Shown here piece by piece: positions 37,058 through 44,994 of a DNA stretch of 64,000 nt. Source of the stretch: Rhodospirillales bacterium (GTDB taxonomy: Bacteria; Pseudomonadota; Alphaproteobacteria; Rhodospirillales; SHVQ01); the NCBI GenBank assembly GCA_009694195.1, contig SHVQ01000008.1, positions 1 through 64,000 of the forward strand, in the 5' to 3' direction. The translations under genes were made by a program, and so were the position numbers. The notes beneath the pieces were generated by a model. The model did no database searches and was not told the DNA's origin. It worked only from the letters and a program-made list of their open reading frames with translations. The first letter of the stretch is position 1; each line of letters starts with the position of its first letter.

Positions 37058-38779
37058 CTACGCAGCCGACTCTTTGACCAACGTCTGGCCGGGTCGCACG
37101 CGGGCAAACTGCACGCTTTCGGTCGCGACGCAAGCAAGGTCGCCGTCCATCCGAACGCGGGTCGAGTAGGCCGGATCCTTGGCCGCCGGGTTCGAGAAGT
37201 CGGAGCGGAAATGGGCGCCGCAGGAATCCCGGCGCGCGGCCGACGACGCGACAATGGCGCGGCTCACCAGGATCAAATTCTTGAGGTTGAGCCAGTCGTG
37301 CCAAGTGAGGTTATAGGCGAGGTTGTCGGCGGAAACCCCCACTTGATCCAGCTCCCGCTCCAGGGCTTCGAGACCCGTCTCCGCCCGGTGGAGAGAATGG
37401 GAGTCGCGGATGATGCCCGCGTCCTCCCACATGAGCTCGTAAAGGCGCTCGCGGACGGATTCCAGGTTAGCCGGCGGCCGCTTGAGGGGCGCCCGGCATC
37501 GTTCGAGGGCGCTCTCGATCGCGGCCTCGTCGGGCTCGCGCACGGCGCCCTGCTCCGCGACCCAGCGGGCCATGGTGTCGCCGGCGATGCCGCCGAACAC
37601 GGTCGAGTTGGCGACCCCGTTGCCGCCGAGCCGATTCGCCCCGTGGACGCCACCCGTGTCCTCGCCCGCCGCGAACAAGCCCGTCAAGGCGGTCGCGCAG
37701 TCCGGCTGGAAGACCAAGCCGCCCATCATGTAATGCGCCGTCGGCACCACTTCGACCAAGCCGTGCACCAGATCGAACCCGTAGTCCGCGCAGCGCTCGA
37801 CCATGCCTTTGAAGTTCATCCGCACCTGGTCGTGGTCGAGGTGGCGCATGGTGAAGTAGACGCCGCCGTTGGCACTCGTGTTGCCCTTCCGCATCTCCTG
37901 GAACATGGCGCGACTCACGATGTCGCGGGTCGCGCGGTCGGCGCGCGGATCGTAGTCGAGCATGAAGCGGCGCTCCTCGCCGTCGAGCAGGTAGCCGCCG
38001 AATCCGCGAAGGCCCTCTTCGATGACCGTGCCGGTGATGCGGGTCTCCGGGCCGGCGAGCAGGCCGGTCGGGTGGAACTGCACCATCTCCATATCGCGCA
38101 AGGTCAACCCGGCCCGGAGCGCCATGGCGAGCCCGTCGCAGCTCTTGTCGCCGGAGGGCGTGTGATACCTGTACATGGTCGGGCCGCCGCCGGTCGCCAG
38201 CAACACCGCCTTCGCCCGGACGAATAGGAATTCTCCCGTGCTCATCTCCATCATGAGGACACCGGCGACGGCGTCTCCGGACGGCGTCTTGATCAGGTCG
38301 ACCGCGCGGGTGTCTTCGAGGCGATGGATGTCGCGGACCCACACCTGCTCGGCGAGCCGGTTGATGATCTCGATCCCCGTGAGATCGCCCTTGTGGACCG
38401 TGCGGTCGAAGGTCTGACCGGCGAATGCCTTCTGGTGGATGCTGCCGTCCGGATTGCGGTCGAAGAAGCAGCCGAGCTCGTTTTCGAGCTCGCGCACCCG
38501 CTCGGGCGCGGTCGCGACCAGGGTCCAGGCGAGGTCCTGGTCGTTGATCCAGGCGCCGCCTTCGATCGTGTCCATGAAGTGGCGCTCGACCGAGTCGCCC
38601 TTGACGAGGGCGACGTTGTAGCCCCCCTGCACCATGCGCGTGCATCCGCACTTTCCGAGCAGGCCTTTGACGGCGATGGTGATGGAAAGGCTGGAATTGG
38701 CCGCGTGGGCGTGGAGGGCCGCAAACAGGCCGGCGCCGCCGGCGCCGAGAATCAGGATATCGGTGTCGAGCCCCCTCAC
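37058..38779 (-). CDS. Succinate dehydrogenase/fumarate reductase-like flavoprotein subunit lacking the covalent-FAD histidine
   Basis: 573 residues from GTG 38779, whose GTGA overlaps the stop of the upstream fumarase beta gene. Catalytic elements of SDH/FRD are present: MVQFHPTGLLAGPE, IEEGLRGFGGYLLDGEERRF, DRATRDIVSRAMFQE (active-site Arg), VPTAHYMMGGLVFQ and GVHGANRLGGNGVANSTVFG. The N-terminal motif reads CTRMVQGG, so the position of the histidine that binds FAD covalently in SdhA/FrdA (HTVSAQGG in E. coli) is Cys46 here. FAD is therefore probably bound non-covalently, as in thiol:fumarate reductase and L-aspartate oxidase. It is the last gene of the long operon. Confidence 0.88.
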   Translation of the reverse strand: MRGLDTDILILGAGGAGLFAALHAHAANSSLSITIAVKGLLGKCGCTRMVQGGYNVALVKGDSVERHFMDTIEGGAWINDQDLAWTLVATAPERVRELENELGCFFDRNPDGSIHQKAFAGQTFDRTVHKGDLTGIEIINRLAEQVWVRDIHRLEDTRAVDLIKTPSGDAVAGVLMMEMSTGEFLFVRAKAVLLATGGGPTMYRYHTPSGDKSCDGLAMALRAGLTLRDMEMVQFHPTGLLAGPETRITGTVIEEGLRGFGGYLLDGEERRFMLDYDPRADRATRDIVSRAMFQEMRKGNTSANGGVYFTMRHLDHDQVRMNFKGMVERCADYGFDLVHGLVEVVPTAHYMMGGLVFQPDCATALTGLFAAGEDTGGVHGANRLGGNGVANSTVFGGIAGDTMARWVAEQGAVREPDEAAIESALERCRAPLKRPPANLESVRERLYELMWEDAGIIRDSHSLHRAETGLEALERELDQVGVSADNLAYNLTWHDWLNLKNLILVSRAIVASSAARRDSCGAHFRSDFSNPAAKDPAYSTRVRMDGDLACVATESVQFARVRPGQTLVKESAA

Positions 38780-39387
38780 CCGCGGACCCCGATGGATTTG
38801 AGCGCAGCCGCCCGGCGATCGGCCGCCCGGCCCTGCACGTCGGCGTAGAGGCTCGCCCCGTGCGAATCCATGCCGACAAGGAGCGGCCCGAACCCCCGGA
38901 CCCTGAACTTCCAGAGGCTCTCCGGGTTGAGATCGTCGAGATCGACGTCCTCGATCCGCTCGATCCACGTGGTTTCGAGCGCGGCCGTGCCGCCGATCAC
39001 GGCGAGGTAGGCGCCGCCCAAGTCGCGGAAAGCTTTCGAAGTCTCCGGCCCGAGGCCGCCCTTGCCGATGATGAGCCGGACGCCGTGACGCTCCATCAGC
39101 GGGCGGGTGAACCGCTCCATGCGGGCGCTCGTCGTCGTGCCGATGCAAAGGGGGGCGTAGCCGGCCGGGTGCTCGGCCGACGGCGGGACCTTTTTCGCGC
39201 CCGGCGCCGTGTGAAGCACGGCATGGTCCCGGAGATCGAAACGGGTCGTGCGGCCGCGGTCGAACATGTGGATGAGCGTCGCGTCCCGGATGCCGAACAG
39301 CGTCCCTTCCAACGTAACGCGATCGCCGACGCGGAGCTTGCGAACGTCCGCTTCGGAACAGGGCAGGCGAAGCGTAAGCTCCGTCAT
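38776..39387 (-). CDS. Class I fumarate hydratase, beta (C-terminal) subunit
   Basis: 203 residues. Homologous to the C-terminal half of FumA and to TtdB. Visible are GDRVTLEGTLFGIRDATL, the conserved CIGTTTSARMERF and IGKGGLGPETSKAFRDLGGA, and VIGGTAALETTWIERIEDVD. With the alpha subunit at 39854-40729 it forms a two-subunit iron-sulfur hydratase for fumarate/malate or tartrate. The two subunit genes are usually adjacent; here a TA relic lies between them. Its stop overlaps the start of the flavoprotein gene. Confidence 0.93.
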   Translation of the reverse strand: MTELTLRLPCSEADVRKLRVGDRVTLEGTLFGIRDATLIHMFDRGRTTRFDLRDHAVLHTAPGAKKVPPSAEHPAGYAPLCIGTTTSARMERFTRPLMERHGVRLIIGKGGLGPETSKAFRDLGGAYLAVIGGTAALETTWIERIEDVDLDDLNPESLWKFRVRGFGPLLVGMDSHGASLYADVQGRAADRRAAALKSIGVRG

Positions 39388-39390
39388 GGC

Positions 39391-39750
39391 CTACTCCCGG
39401 AGAGCCCGCATGACTGCTTTGGGATCGCGATCAATCGCCACCAGCAAGGCACGCGCAGGACCCTCTGGTACGCGGCGGCCCTGTTCCCAATTCCGCAATG
39501 TGTGAGCGCTGATGCGGAAGGCGCGCGCGAACCGATCCTGCGAGAGCCCGGTCTTTCCCCGAATCGCCGCAACGTCCAGCGGCTTAACGACGCGCAGCGT
39601 GCCGTCTTTTAGGGCAGCCCTAAGATCAATGGATGCCGTCGAGGTGTCATCCTCCGCCGCGTGCCGAGCAATATCCGATTCTGTGGTCCTCGCCACGATC
39701 CTGCGCCGGACGCGCGCCTTCCAGCGTGCCCGATCAACCGAATACTTCAT
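39391..39750 (-). CDS. HTH antitoxin of a BrnT-type toxin-antitoxin module
   Basis: 119 residues. The N-terminal half (KYSVDRARWKARVRRRIVAR, then a segment rich in Asp/Glu) and the C-terminal XRE helix-turn-helix (GKTGLSQDRFARAFRISAHT, LRNWEQGRRVPEGPARALLV) match HTH proteins that replace BrnA downstream of brnT. ATG 39750 overlaps the stop of the BrnT remnant (ATGA). It ends 3 bp before the fumarase beta start codon, so transcripts of the fumarase operon run through it. The toxin partner is broken, leaving the antitoxin solitary. Confidence 0.8.
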   Translation of the reverse strand: MKYSVDRARWKARVRRRIVARTTESDIARHAAEDDTSTASIDLRAALKDGTLRVVKPLDVAAIRGKTGLSQDRFARAFRISAHTLRNWEQGRRVPEGPARALLVAIDRDPKAVMRALRE

Positions 39751-39806
39751 GATAAACCTCGCGCGCGAAGATTGGCCTCGCTCTTCGTGTCGTCCCACTC
39801 AAACAT
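39747..39806 (-). pseudogene. BrnT toxin remnant, only the first 19 codons retained
   Basis: ATG 39806 opens MFEWDDTKSEANLRARGLS and then a stop. This is the typical start of BrnT toxins (M-F-E-W-D-x-x-K-x-x-x-N-L-x-x-H/R-G), which are normally about 90 residues long. The stop TGA overlaps the antitoxin ATG exactly as in intact modules, so the body of the toxin seems to have been deleted while the translational coupling was kept. It now reads as a leader peptide for the antitoxin. Confidence 0.72.
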
Positions 39807-39811
39807 GGTTG

Positions 39812-39848
39812 ACTATAAGCCATTGACTTATATAGGTCAATGGCTTAT
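39812..39848 (-). promoter_or_regulatory. Promoter inside a perfect palindrome, TA operator
   Basis: A perfect 13-bp inverted repeat, ATAAGCCATTGAC (39815-39827) and GTCAATGGCTTAT (39836-39848), with an 8-bp AT-rich spacer. On the minus strand TTGACC (39835-39840) and TATAGT (39812-39817) are 17 bp apart, each 5 of 6 to consensus, so the promoter lies within the palindrome. The transcript would begin at or within a base or two of the BrnT-remnant ATG (39806), that is, leaderless. Autorepression by the downstream HTH antitoxin is the natural reading. Confidence 0.75.
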
Positions 39849-39853
39849 GTCGC

Positions 39854-40729
39854 CTAAAATCCCAGCTCCACGCCCTTCGGTGTGAAGGTGGCGGTCGCGC
39901 GCCTGGCCGAGTGGCATTGAATGTTGACGGCGACCGGGTTCATGGTGATGTGGGTCGCCGCCGTCTCCACATGCACGGCGAAGGCGGTCGCGTTGCCGCC
40001 CAAGCCCTGCGGCCCGATGCCGAGGCTGTTGACGGCCCGGCTCAGCTCCTGTTCCAGCTTCGCCCCTTCGGCGTCCGCGCAGCGGGACCCGAGTGCCCGC
40101 GTCGCCGCGATCTTGGCCAGGTGCATGCAGAGGTCCGCCGTGCCGCCGACCCCGACGCCGACGATGGTCGGCGGGCACACGCGGCCGCCCGCCTCGATCA
40201 CCTTGTCGACGACGAAGGTCTTGATGGCGTCGACGCCCTCGGCCGGGATCGCCATCTTGAGGAAGGAGCCGTTCTCCGAGCCCGATCCCTTCGGGATCAT
40301 CTCGATCGTGAGCGTCTCATCCTCGGCCGAGAAGTCGATGTTGATGACGGGGATGCGCTCACCCGAGGACGTATGCGCGTTCACCCGCGTGATCGGATGC
40401 ACGATCGAGGAGCGGAGCGGATGCTCCCGCGTCGCGCGCTCGCAGCCCTTGATGATCGCTTCCTTGAGGGCATGACCGTCCACCTGCACGCGCCTCCCGA
40501 TGGTCACGTTGTAAATGGGAATTCCGGTATCCTGGCAGAGGAGATTGTTGGTCTTCTCGGCGACCCCGATGTTCTCGATCATCGTCTTGAGGATGCTCTT
40601 GCCGGTCGGATCGGTCTCGGCCGCATCGAGGCGCTTGAAGCCCTCCTTGATATCCGGCGGCAATATCTTCAGCGCCCGGATGTAGAGAAGCTTCGCGGTT
40701 TCCTCGACGGCAGCGAGATCGACGATCAT
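39854..40729 (-). CDS. Class I fumarate hydratase, alpha (N-terminal) subunit
   Basis: 291 residues. Homologous to TtdA/FumA N-terminal domain. Cysteines for the 4Fe-4S cluster are visible in NNLLCQDTGIPIYNV and in GGRVCPPTIVGVGVGGTADLC (Cys at both ends); SGSENGSFLKM and GPQGLGGNATAFAVHVE are conserved family stretches. It catalyses reversible hydration of fumarate to malate, or of a related dicarboxylate such as tartrate. It follows the small membrane-anchor gene by 47 bp; the partner beta subunit comes after the antitoxin gene. Confidence 0.93.
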   Translation of the reverse strand: MIVDLAAVEETAKLLYIRALKILPPDIKEGFKRLDAAETDPTGKSILKTMIENIGVAEKTNNLLCQDTGIPIYNVTIGRRVQVDGHALKEAIIKGCERATREHPLRSSIVHPITRVNAHTSSGERIPVINIDFSAEDETLTIEMIPKGSGSENGSFLKMAIPAEGVDAIKTFVVDKVIEAGGRVCPPTIVGVGVGGTADLCMHLAKIAATRALGSRCADAEGAKLEQELSRAVNSLGIGPQGLGGNATAFAVHVETAATHITMNPVAVNIQCHSARRATATFTPKGVELGF

Positions 40730-40776
40730 GCTAGGTTTCCCTCTGCTGTAGGCCCCATCCGTGGGCAGGTCGAAGC

Positions 40777-41118
40777 TCAGGATGCGACGAGAAAGAACGC
40801 GAGTCCGACGAGCACGCTCAGCCCCCCGGCGGCGGCGACGAGGGTCTTCTGCCAGTCGCGCCAGGGAAGAAATTCAACGGCGAGCACGCGGAGGCCCCCC
40901 GTCAGGTGCGCGGCAAGCAGCACGATCAGGAGCGCCTCGGCGATCTTGACCGGCGGCTGAGCCGACCACCGGAGAAAGCCGTCGAGCGCGGCCTCGCCCT
41001 CGATGGCGAACGCGAGGACATAGAAATGCACGGGCAAAAAGAGAGCGAGCGCGAGGCCGGAGACGCGGTGAAGGACGAACGCCCAATAGGTCGGGTGGTT
41101 GCGGTGCCCGCTCGCCAT
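40777..41118 (-). CDS. Membrane anchor/cytochrome b-type subunit of the SDH/FRD-like complex (SdhC-like)
   Basis: 113 residues, three membrane helices. WAFVLHRVSGLALALFLPVH holds the HR-x-SG quinone-site motif and a histidine, and LLAAHLTGGLRVLAVEFLPW carries the second conserved histidine, a candidate haem ligand. Its ATG 41118 overlaps the stop of the other anchor gene (ATGA). It probably binds quinone and anchors the iron-sulfur and flavoprotein subunits to the inner membrane. Confidence 0.83.
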   Translation of the reverse strand: MASGHRNHPTYWAFVLHRVSGLALALFLPVHFYVLAFAIEGEAALDGFLRWSAQPPVKIAEALLIVLLAAHLTGGLRVLAVEFLPWRDWQKTLVAAAGGLSVLVGLAFFLVAS

Positions 41119-41462
41119 CAGGCTGCCCCGTAAAGGCCCCACGCGGCCCGGAATCCCAGCGCCAAAATCAACCCGGCGGTGGCAACGGCGAGTCCGTCCA
41201 CGACGCCCCGCCGGAGCGCAGTCATTTCGTGGAGGATCGTACGAATTCCGATCGGCCCGTGCACCGCGACGGCGGCGACGAACAGGCTGTAGAACGCCAG
41301 CCAAGCGCCGCTGCCGCGGACGCGCGCGAGAATCTCGGCGCCGGTCAATCCGCCTTGCACCGCGACGATAATGGTCGCGAGATGGACGATGACGCAAAGC
41401 CCAAGCACGGCGGCGCTTCCCCGCTGGGCGACCCACAGCAGAACTTGGCCGCGCGGCGTCAT
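41118..41462 (-). CDS. Second membrane anchor subunit of the SDH/FRD-like complex (SdhD-like)
   Basis: 114 residues, three hydrophobic segments. Conserved points are AQRGSAAVLGLCVIVHLATI (first helix with histidine) and AVAVHGPIGIRTILHEM (second histidine). It starts within the stop of the iron-sulfur subunit gene and ends within the start of the SdhC-like gene, both ATGA overlaps, so the three are translationally coupled. Function is inferred from position and histidine pattern, as sequence in these anchors is poorly conserved. Confidence 0.8.
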   Translation of the reverse strand: MTPRGQVLLWVAQRGSAAVLGLCVIVHLATIIVAVQGGLTGAEILARVRGSGAWLAFYSLFVAAVAVHGPIGIRTILHEMTALRRGVVDGLAVATAGLILALGFRAAWGLYGAA

Positions 41463-42175
41463 ATCTGGCCCTTGAGAGCCGCCCAGGCCGCCGCCCGCTT
41501 GAGGCCGGCGATCGAGGCCGTCGGGTTCAAATGCTTCGGGCAGTGCTCCTGGCAGCTTTGGTGCGAGTGGCAGGCGTGGCAGCCCGCGTCGCCGGCGACC
41601 GCGGCGAGGCGCGTCGCCTGCCCGCCGTCGCGCGTGTCGCTAAAGAGCGTCCACGCGCGATTGAGCGCGGCGGGGCCGAGGTAGTCCCGGTTCCATGCGA
41701 CCACGTCGCACGCCGCATGGCAAACCCCGCAGCCGATGCATTCGATCCCGGCGTCGGCCTGCTTGCGCGCAGCCGAGTCGGGGCGCACCACGGCAAAGCC
41801 GTCCCGCCGGCTCGCGGTCGGCTGGAACTGCCCCTTCGCACGCGCCCATTTGTCGAAGAACTCCCGCATGTCGACGGCGAGATCCTTGATCACCGGAAGA
41901 TTTCGAAGCGGCGCAATGGTGAGGTCGCCGTTTTTCGCGACGCGGTCGACGTGGGTGCGGCAGGTCCAGCGCGGCCGGCCGTTCACCGTCATCGCGCAGG
42001 AACCGCACATGCCGACCCGGCAGGCGAACCGATAGCTCAAGGAGGCATCGATCCTTCGCTGGATGTGGGTCACCACGTCGAGCACGGTTTGGCTCGCGCG
42101 GCGCGGCACCGAATAGGCGACGAACGCGCCCCGCTCGCTGCCCCGCCAGACTTGCACGCTCAACGTCTCGGTCAT
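41459..42175 (-). CDS. Succinate dehydrogenase/fumarate reductase iron-sulfur subunit
   Basis: 238 residues from ATG 42175; ATG 42226 would add 17 residues without homology. The N-terminal plant-type ferredoxin domain binds the 2Fe-2S cluster through CRVGMCGSCAMTVNGRPRWTC-like spacing (first C to last C, 21 positions). The C-terminal domain has CIGCGVCHAAC and CHSHQSCQEHCPKHLNP for the 4Fe-4S and 3Fe-4S clusters. All cluster cysteines appear present. It transfers electrons between the flavoprotein and the membrane quinone site. Confidence 0.92.
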   Translation of the reverse strand: MTETLSVQVWRGSERGAFVAYSVPRRASQTVLDVVTHIQRRIDASLSYRFACRVGMCGSCAMTVNGRPRWTCRTHVDRVAKNGDLTIAPLRNLPVIKDLAVDMREFFDKWARAKGQFQPTASRRDGFAVVRPDSAARKQADAGIECIGCGVCHAACDVVAWNRDYLGPAALNRAWTLFSDTRDGGQATRLAAVAGDAGCHACHSHQSCQEHCPKHLNPTASIAGLKRAAAWAALKGQI

Positions 42176-42182
42176 GTCGGGA

Positions 42183-42992
42183 TCATAGGCGGTCGAGCGC
42201 CGGGCTGCCACGCCCGCCGTCTTCACGGCGCAGCGCCGGCAGCATGAACATCACCATGCCGATCGCAGCGGCAGCAAAAACGTGCTTCAGCGTGTGGCCG
42301 CTCACGACACCGCCGAGCGCGGCGAACACGGCGTGGTCGCCAACTTCGAGCAGCTTGGCGACACCGTAGAGGACGAAGACCCAAATGATGTAAGGGACTT
42401 TCGTGTACCGCGCGCGCGGGAACAGCCAGCAGATCACCGGCATCCCGAGCATCGGGAGAAACTGGACGATGCCGTAGGGGCGGAGATCGCCGCGCCCGTT
42501 GTGTTCGGTCCATGCCCAATAGCCGACGCTCGCGACGCCGATGAGCACGAAGCCGGCGAGCACATGGGCCGCGGCCTGCCGATCGATACGGTCGGTCACG
42601 ATGGCGGCGAGAAAGGACATGAAGGCAACCGTCATCGGCAGCCGGTCCCAGATGAGCGTCCCGTTGCCGGGAGCCCAGTGATAGTACGCGGATCCGAGGC
42701 CTATTCCGATCGCGGCCAGGAAAAAGAGCGCGTAGGGAGCCGCCTCCTCAGGCGTGTCGAAACCACCGCCTCGGAGCGAGCGCCGGACGGCCAGGAGGCC
42801 GAGCGCGCCGGCCGCGGCGAACGCCACATTCGACAATACGTTCGCCGCGTTGGGAACGCCGAGCCAGCCGCGGGCGTCGGCGAATTCGTGGTACGCGGGC
42901 GGCTGCGGGACGGGCGGGAACATTGCGAAAACGGCCGCGGCCGCGACCACGAAGTAGCCGACGACGGCGCCGATTCGAGTGTGGAAGGTCAT
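42183..42992 (-). CDS. Ceramidase-like (CREST superfamily) integral membrane hydrolase
   Basis: 269 residues with seven or more membrane helices. It has the alkaline-ceramidase pattern: a serine/His pair in GLGSAYYHWAPGNGTLIWDR with the following LPMTVAFMSF, and late histidines in VSGHTLKHVFAAAAIGMVMF. Members of this superfamily are predicted zinc-dependent amidases or hydrolases of the membrane. Its place between the CoA-ligase and SDH-like genes, with gaps of 7 and 9 bp, is odd; no lipid gene is near. Substrate unknown. Confidence 0.8.
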   Translation of the reverse strand: MTFHTRIGAVVGYFVVAAAAVFAMFPPVPQPPAYHEFADARGWLGVPNAANVLSNVAFAAAGALGLLAVRRSLRGGGFDTPEEAAPYALFFLAAIGIGLGSAYYHWAPGNGTLIWDRLPMTVAFMSFLAAIVTDRIDRQAAAHVLAGFVLIGVASVGYWAWTEHNGRGDLRPYGIVQFLPMLGMPVICWLFPRARYTKVPYIIWVFVLYGVAKLLEVGDHAVFAALGGVVSGHTLKHVFAAAAIGMVMFMLPALRREDGGRGSPALDRL

Positions 42993-43001
42993 CGGCGTCC
43001 T

Positions 43002-43871
43002 TCAGGCCAAGGCTTCGGCGAGCGCGGCGCCGACATCGTTCGGCGTCGCCAGCACGCGGACTCCGGCGCGCTCAAGGGCGCGGCGCTTGGACGCATAGCT
43101 TCCCTTGTCGCCGACCACGATCGCGCCGGCATGACCCATCTTGCGGCCTTCGGGCGCGGCACCGCCGGCGATCAGCGCGACGACGGGCTTCTTCATCGTG
43201 ACCGCGTATTCGGCCGCTTCCTCTTCCATGGTGCCGCCGATCTCGCCGACTATGACGACAGCTCGCGTGCCCGGGAACGTGTCCAAGGCTTCGAGCGCTT
43301 CGCGCGTGGTGGTGCCGATGACCGGATCGCCGCCGATCCCGACGAACGCCGATTGGCCGAAGCCCGCCTGGCAGATGCTGAGGCAGACGAGCGTGCCCAA
43401 GCTGCCGCTCCGGGAGACGACGCCGACCGCGCCCGGGCGGACGATCTTCGCGTTGAAGGCGGGCATGAAGCCTGCGAAACATTCGCCCGGCGTGACCGTA
43501 CCGGCCGTGTTGGGTCCGAGCACGCGCGTCCCGGCCTCCTTCGCCGCGGCGAGGATATACATGGTGTCCTGCACCGGCACGTGTTCGGTTAACACGACAA
43601 GTCCCTTGGCGCCTGCTTCGATGGCGTCGAGCGCAGCCTCCTTGACGCCGAGCGGCGGAATGAACAGTACGGAGACATCGAAGCCGTTTCCTTTCATGGC
43701 GGCCTTGGCGCTCGCGTAAACCGGGAGGCCCAAGTGCGTCTCGCCCCCTCGCTTCGGATTGACGCCGCCCATGATGGCCGTGCCGTACTCCCGCATGCGT
43801 TCGGCCCAGAACGTTCCTTGTTTTCCGGTGATTCCCTGGATCAGCACGCGATCGGGTCGCCTGAGAATCAT
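43002..43871 (-). CDS. ADP-forming CoA ligase alpha subunit (SucD family)
   Basis: 289 residues. CoA-binding Rossmann start RVLIQGITGKQGTFWAERMR, then VLGPNTAGTVTPGECF, SRSGSLGTLVCLSICQAGFG and the phosphohistidine motif KMGHAGAIVVGDKGSYASK. Enzymes of this family make succinyl-CoA, malyl-CoA or, in some sulfonate degraders, sulfoacetyl-CoA. ATG 43871 overlaps the stop of the beta gene (ATGA). The acid it activates is not shown by sequence; the next genes upstream suggest a carboxylate that is then reduced to an aldehyde. Confidence 0.87.
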   Translation of the reverse strand: MILRRPDRVLIQGITGKQGTFWAERMREYGTAIMGGVNPKRGGETHLGLPVYASAKAAMKGNGFDVSVLFIPPLGVKEAALDAIEAGAKGLVVLTEHVPVQDTMYILAAAKEAGTRVLGPNTAGTVTPGECFAGFMPAFNAKIVRPGAVGVVSRSGSLGTLVCLSICQAGFGQSAFVGIGGDPVIGTTTREALEALDTFPGTRAVVIVGEIGGTMEEEAAEYAVTMKKPVVALIAGGAAPEGRKMGHAGAIVVGDKGSYASKRRALERAGVRVLATPNDVGAALAEALA

Positions 43872-44989
43872 CGCGCCGCCTCCACCGCGGCCTTGCAGGC
43901 GAGCGCCATGGTCGGGAAGGGATCGAGGCCGAGGCGCTTCTTCAGAATGGCGATCGCCTCCACGTCGCCGGTGCCGTCGATCGAGAAGAAGATCGGGACC
44001 GAAGGCTTCAGCTCCTGCCACGCCGCCGCGACGCCTTCCATCATCACGTCGCAGCGCGCGAAGGCGCCGCAGAAGTTGACGACCAGGCTTTTGACGTGCG
44101 GATTGGCGAGCACGAGCTCGAGCGCGGGCTTGGCGCGCGTATACGACTCGCCGCCGATCTCGAGAAAGTTGGCGGGCCGCCCGCCCCAGTGACGGACCAT
44201 GTCCATGGTCGCCATGGTGAGCCCGGCGCCGTTGGCGAGCACGCCGACGTTGCCGTCGAGCTCGATGAATTTGAGCGCAAGGTCCTTGCCCCGCTGTTCG
44301 AGCGGCGACAGCGTCTCCGGCGTGCCGCGGGCGGCAAGCTCGGCGTGCCGGGGAGCGGCAGAATCGTCCATGACGAACTTGCAGTCGAGCGCGACCGGGC
44401 CGGACGCCGTCAACGCGAGCGGGTTCACTTCCAGGAGCTCGGCGTCGTGGCGGCGATAGACGCTGTAGAGGCTTACGAGAAACTTGGCGACGGCCGGCTC
44501 GTGATCTCCCAGATCCAGTCCCCGCACCAGCGCGCGGGCCGCTTCATCGGCAAGGCCTGATCGGATGTCAACATGGTGTCGCCGCACGCGCTCGGGTCTG
44601 GCGGCGGCGATCTCCTCGATATCCATCCCGCCTTCGGTGGAGAAGAGGACGAGCGGTTGGCGGGCGGCGGCGTCGTTGAGAACCGCCGCGTAAAGCTCGC
44701 GCTCGATCGCGACCTGCTCTTCGACGAGCACGCGCGCGACCGCGTGGCCGCCGATCGCCATGCCGAGAATCCCGCGCGCCGCAGATTCGGCCTCTTCCGG
44801 CGTCTGGGCCCGCCGGATGCCGCCCGCCTTGCCGCGCTTTCCTGCCGGCACCTGCGCCTTGACCACCACCGGCCCAAGCGCGCGGGCGGCGGCGGCGGCT
44901 TCCTCGGACGTCGTTGCGAGGCGGCTGCGGGGGACCGCGATCCCCGCTTCCGCGAGCAGCGGCTTCGCCGCGCATTCCTCGAAATTCAT
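43868..44989 (-). CDS. ADP-forming CoA ligase beta subunit (SucC family, ATP-grasp)
   Basis: 373 residues. ATP-grasp domain in the N-terminal 220 residues (VVVKAQVPAGKRGKAGGIRR, LVEEQVAIERELYAAVLND, LLEVNPLALTASGPVALDCK) followed by the ligase/CoA domain with VGVLANGAGLTMATMDMVRH and KSLVVNFCGAFARCDVM. Pairs with the SucD-like subunit. Starts six bases after the aldehyde dehydrogenase stop. Length and motifs are complete. The 2-oxoglutarate dehydrogenase genes that accompany housekeeping sucCD are absent, which favours a pathway-specific ligase. Confidence 0.87.
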   Translation of the reverse strand: MNFEECAAKPLLAEAGIAVPRSRLATTSEEAAAAARALGPVVVKAQVPAGKRGKAGGIRRAQTPEEAESAARGILGMAIGGHAVARVLVEEQVAIERELYAAVLNDAAARQPLVLFSTEGGMDIEEIAAARPERVRRHHVDIRSGLADEAARALVRGLDLGDHEPAVAKFLVSLYSVYRRHDAELLEVNPLALTASGPVALDCKFVMDDSAAPRHAELAARGTPETLSPLEQRGKDLALKFIELDGNVGVLANGAGLTMATMDMVRHWGGRPANFLEIGGESYTRAKPALELVLANPHVKSLVVNFCGAFARCDVMMEGVAAAWQELKPSVPIFFSIDGTGDVEAIAILKKRLGLDPFPTMALACKAAVEAAR

Positions 44990-44994
44990 GCAGC

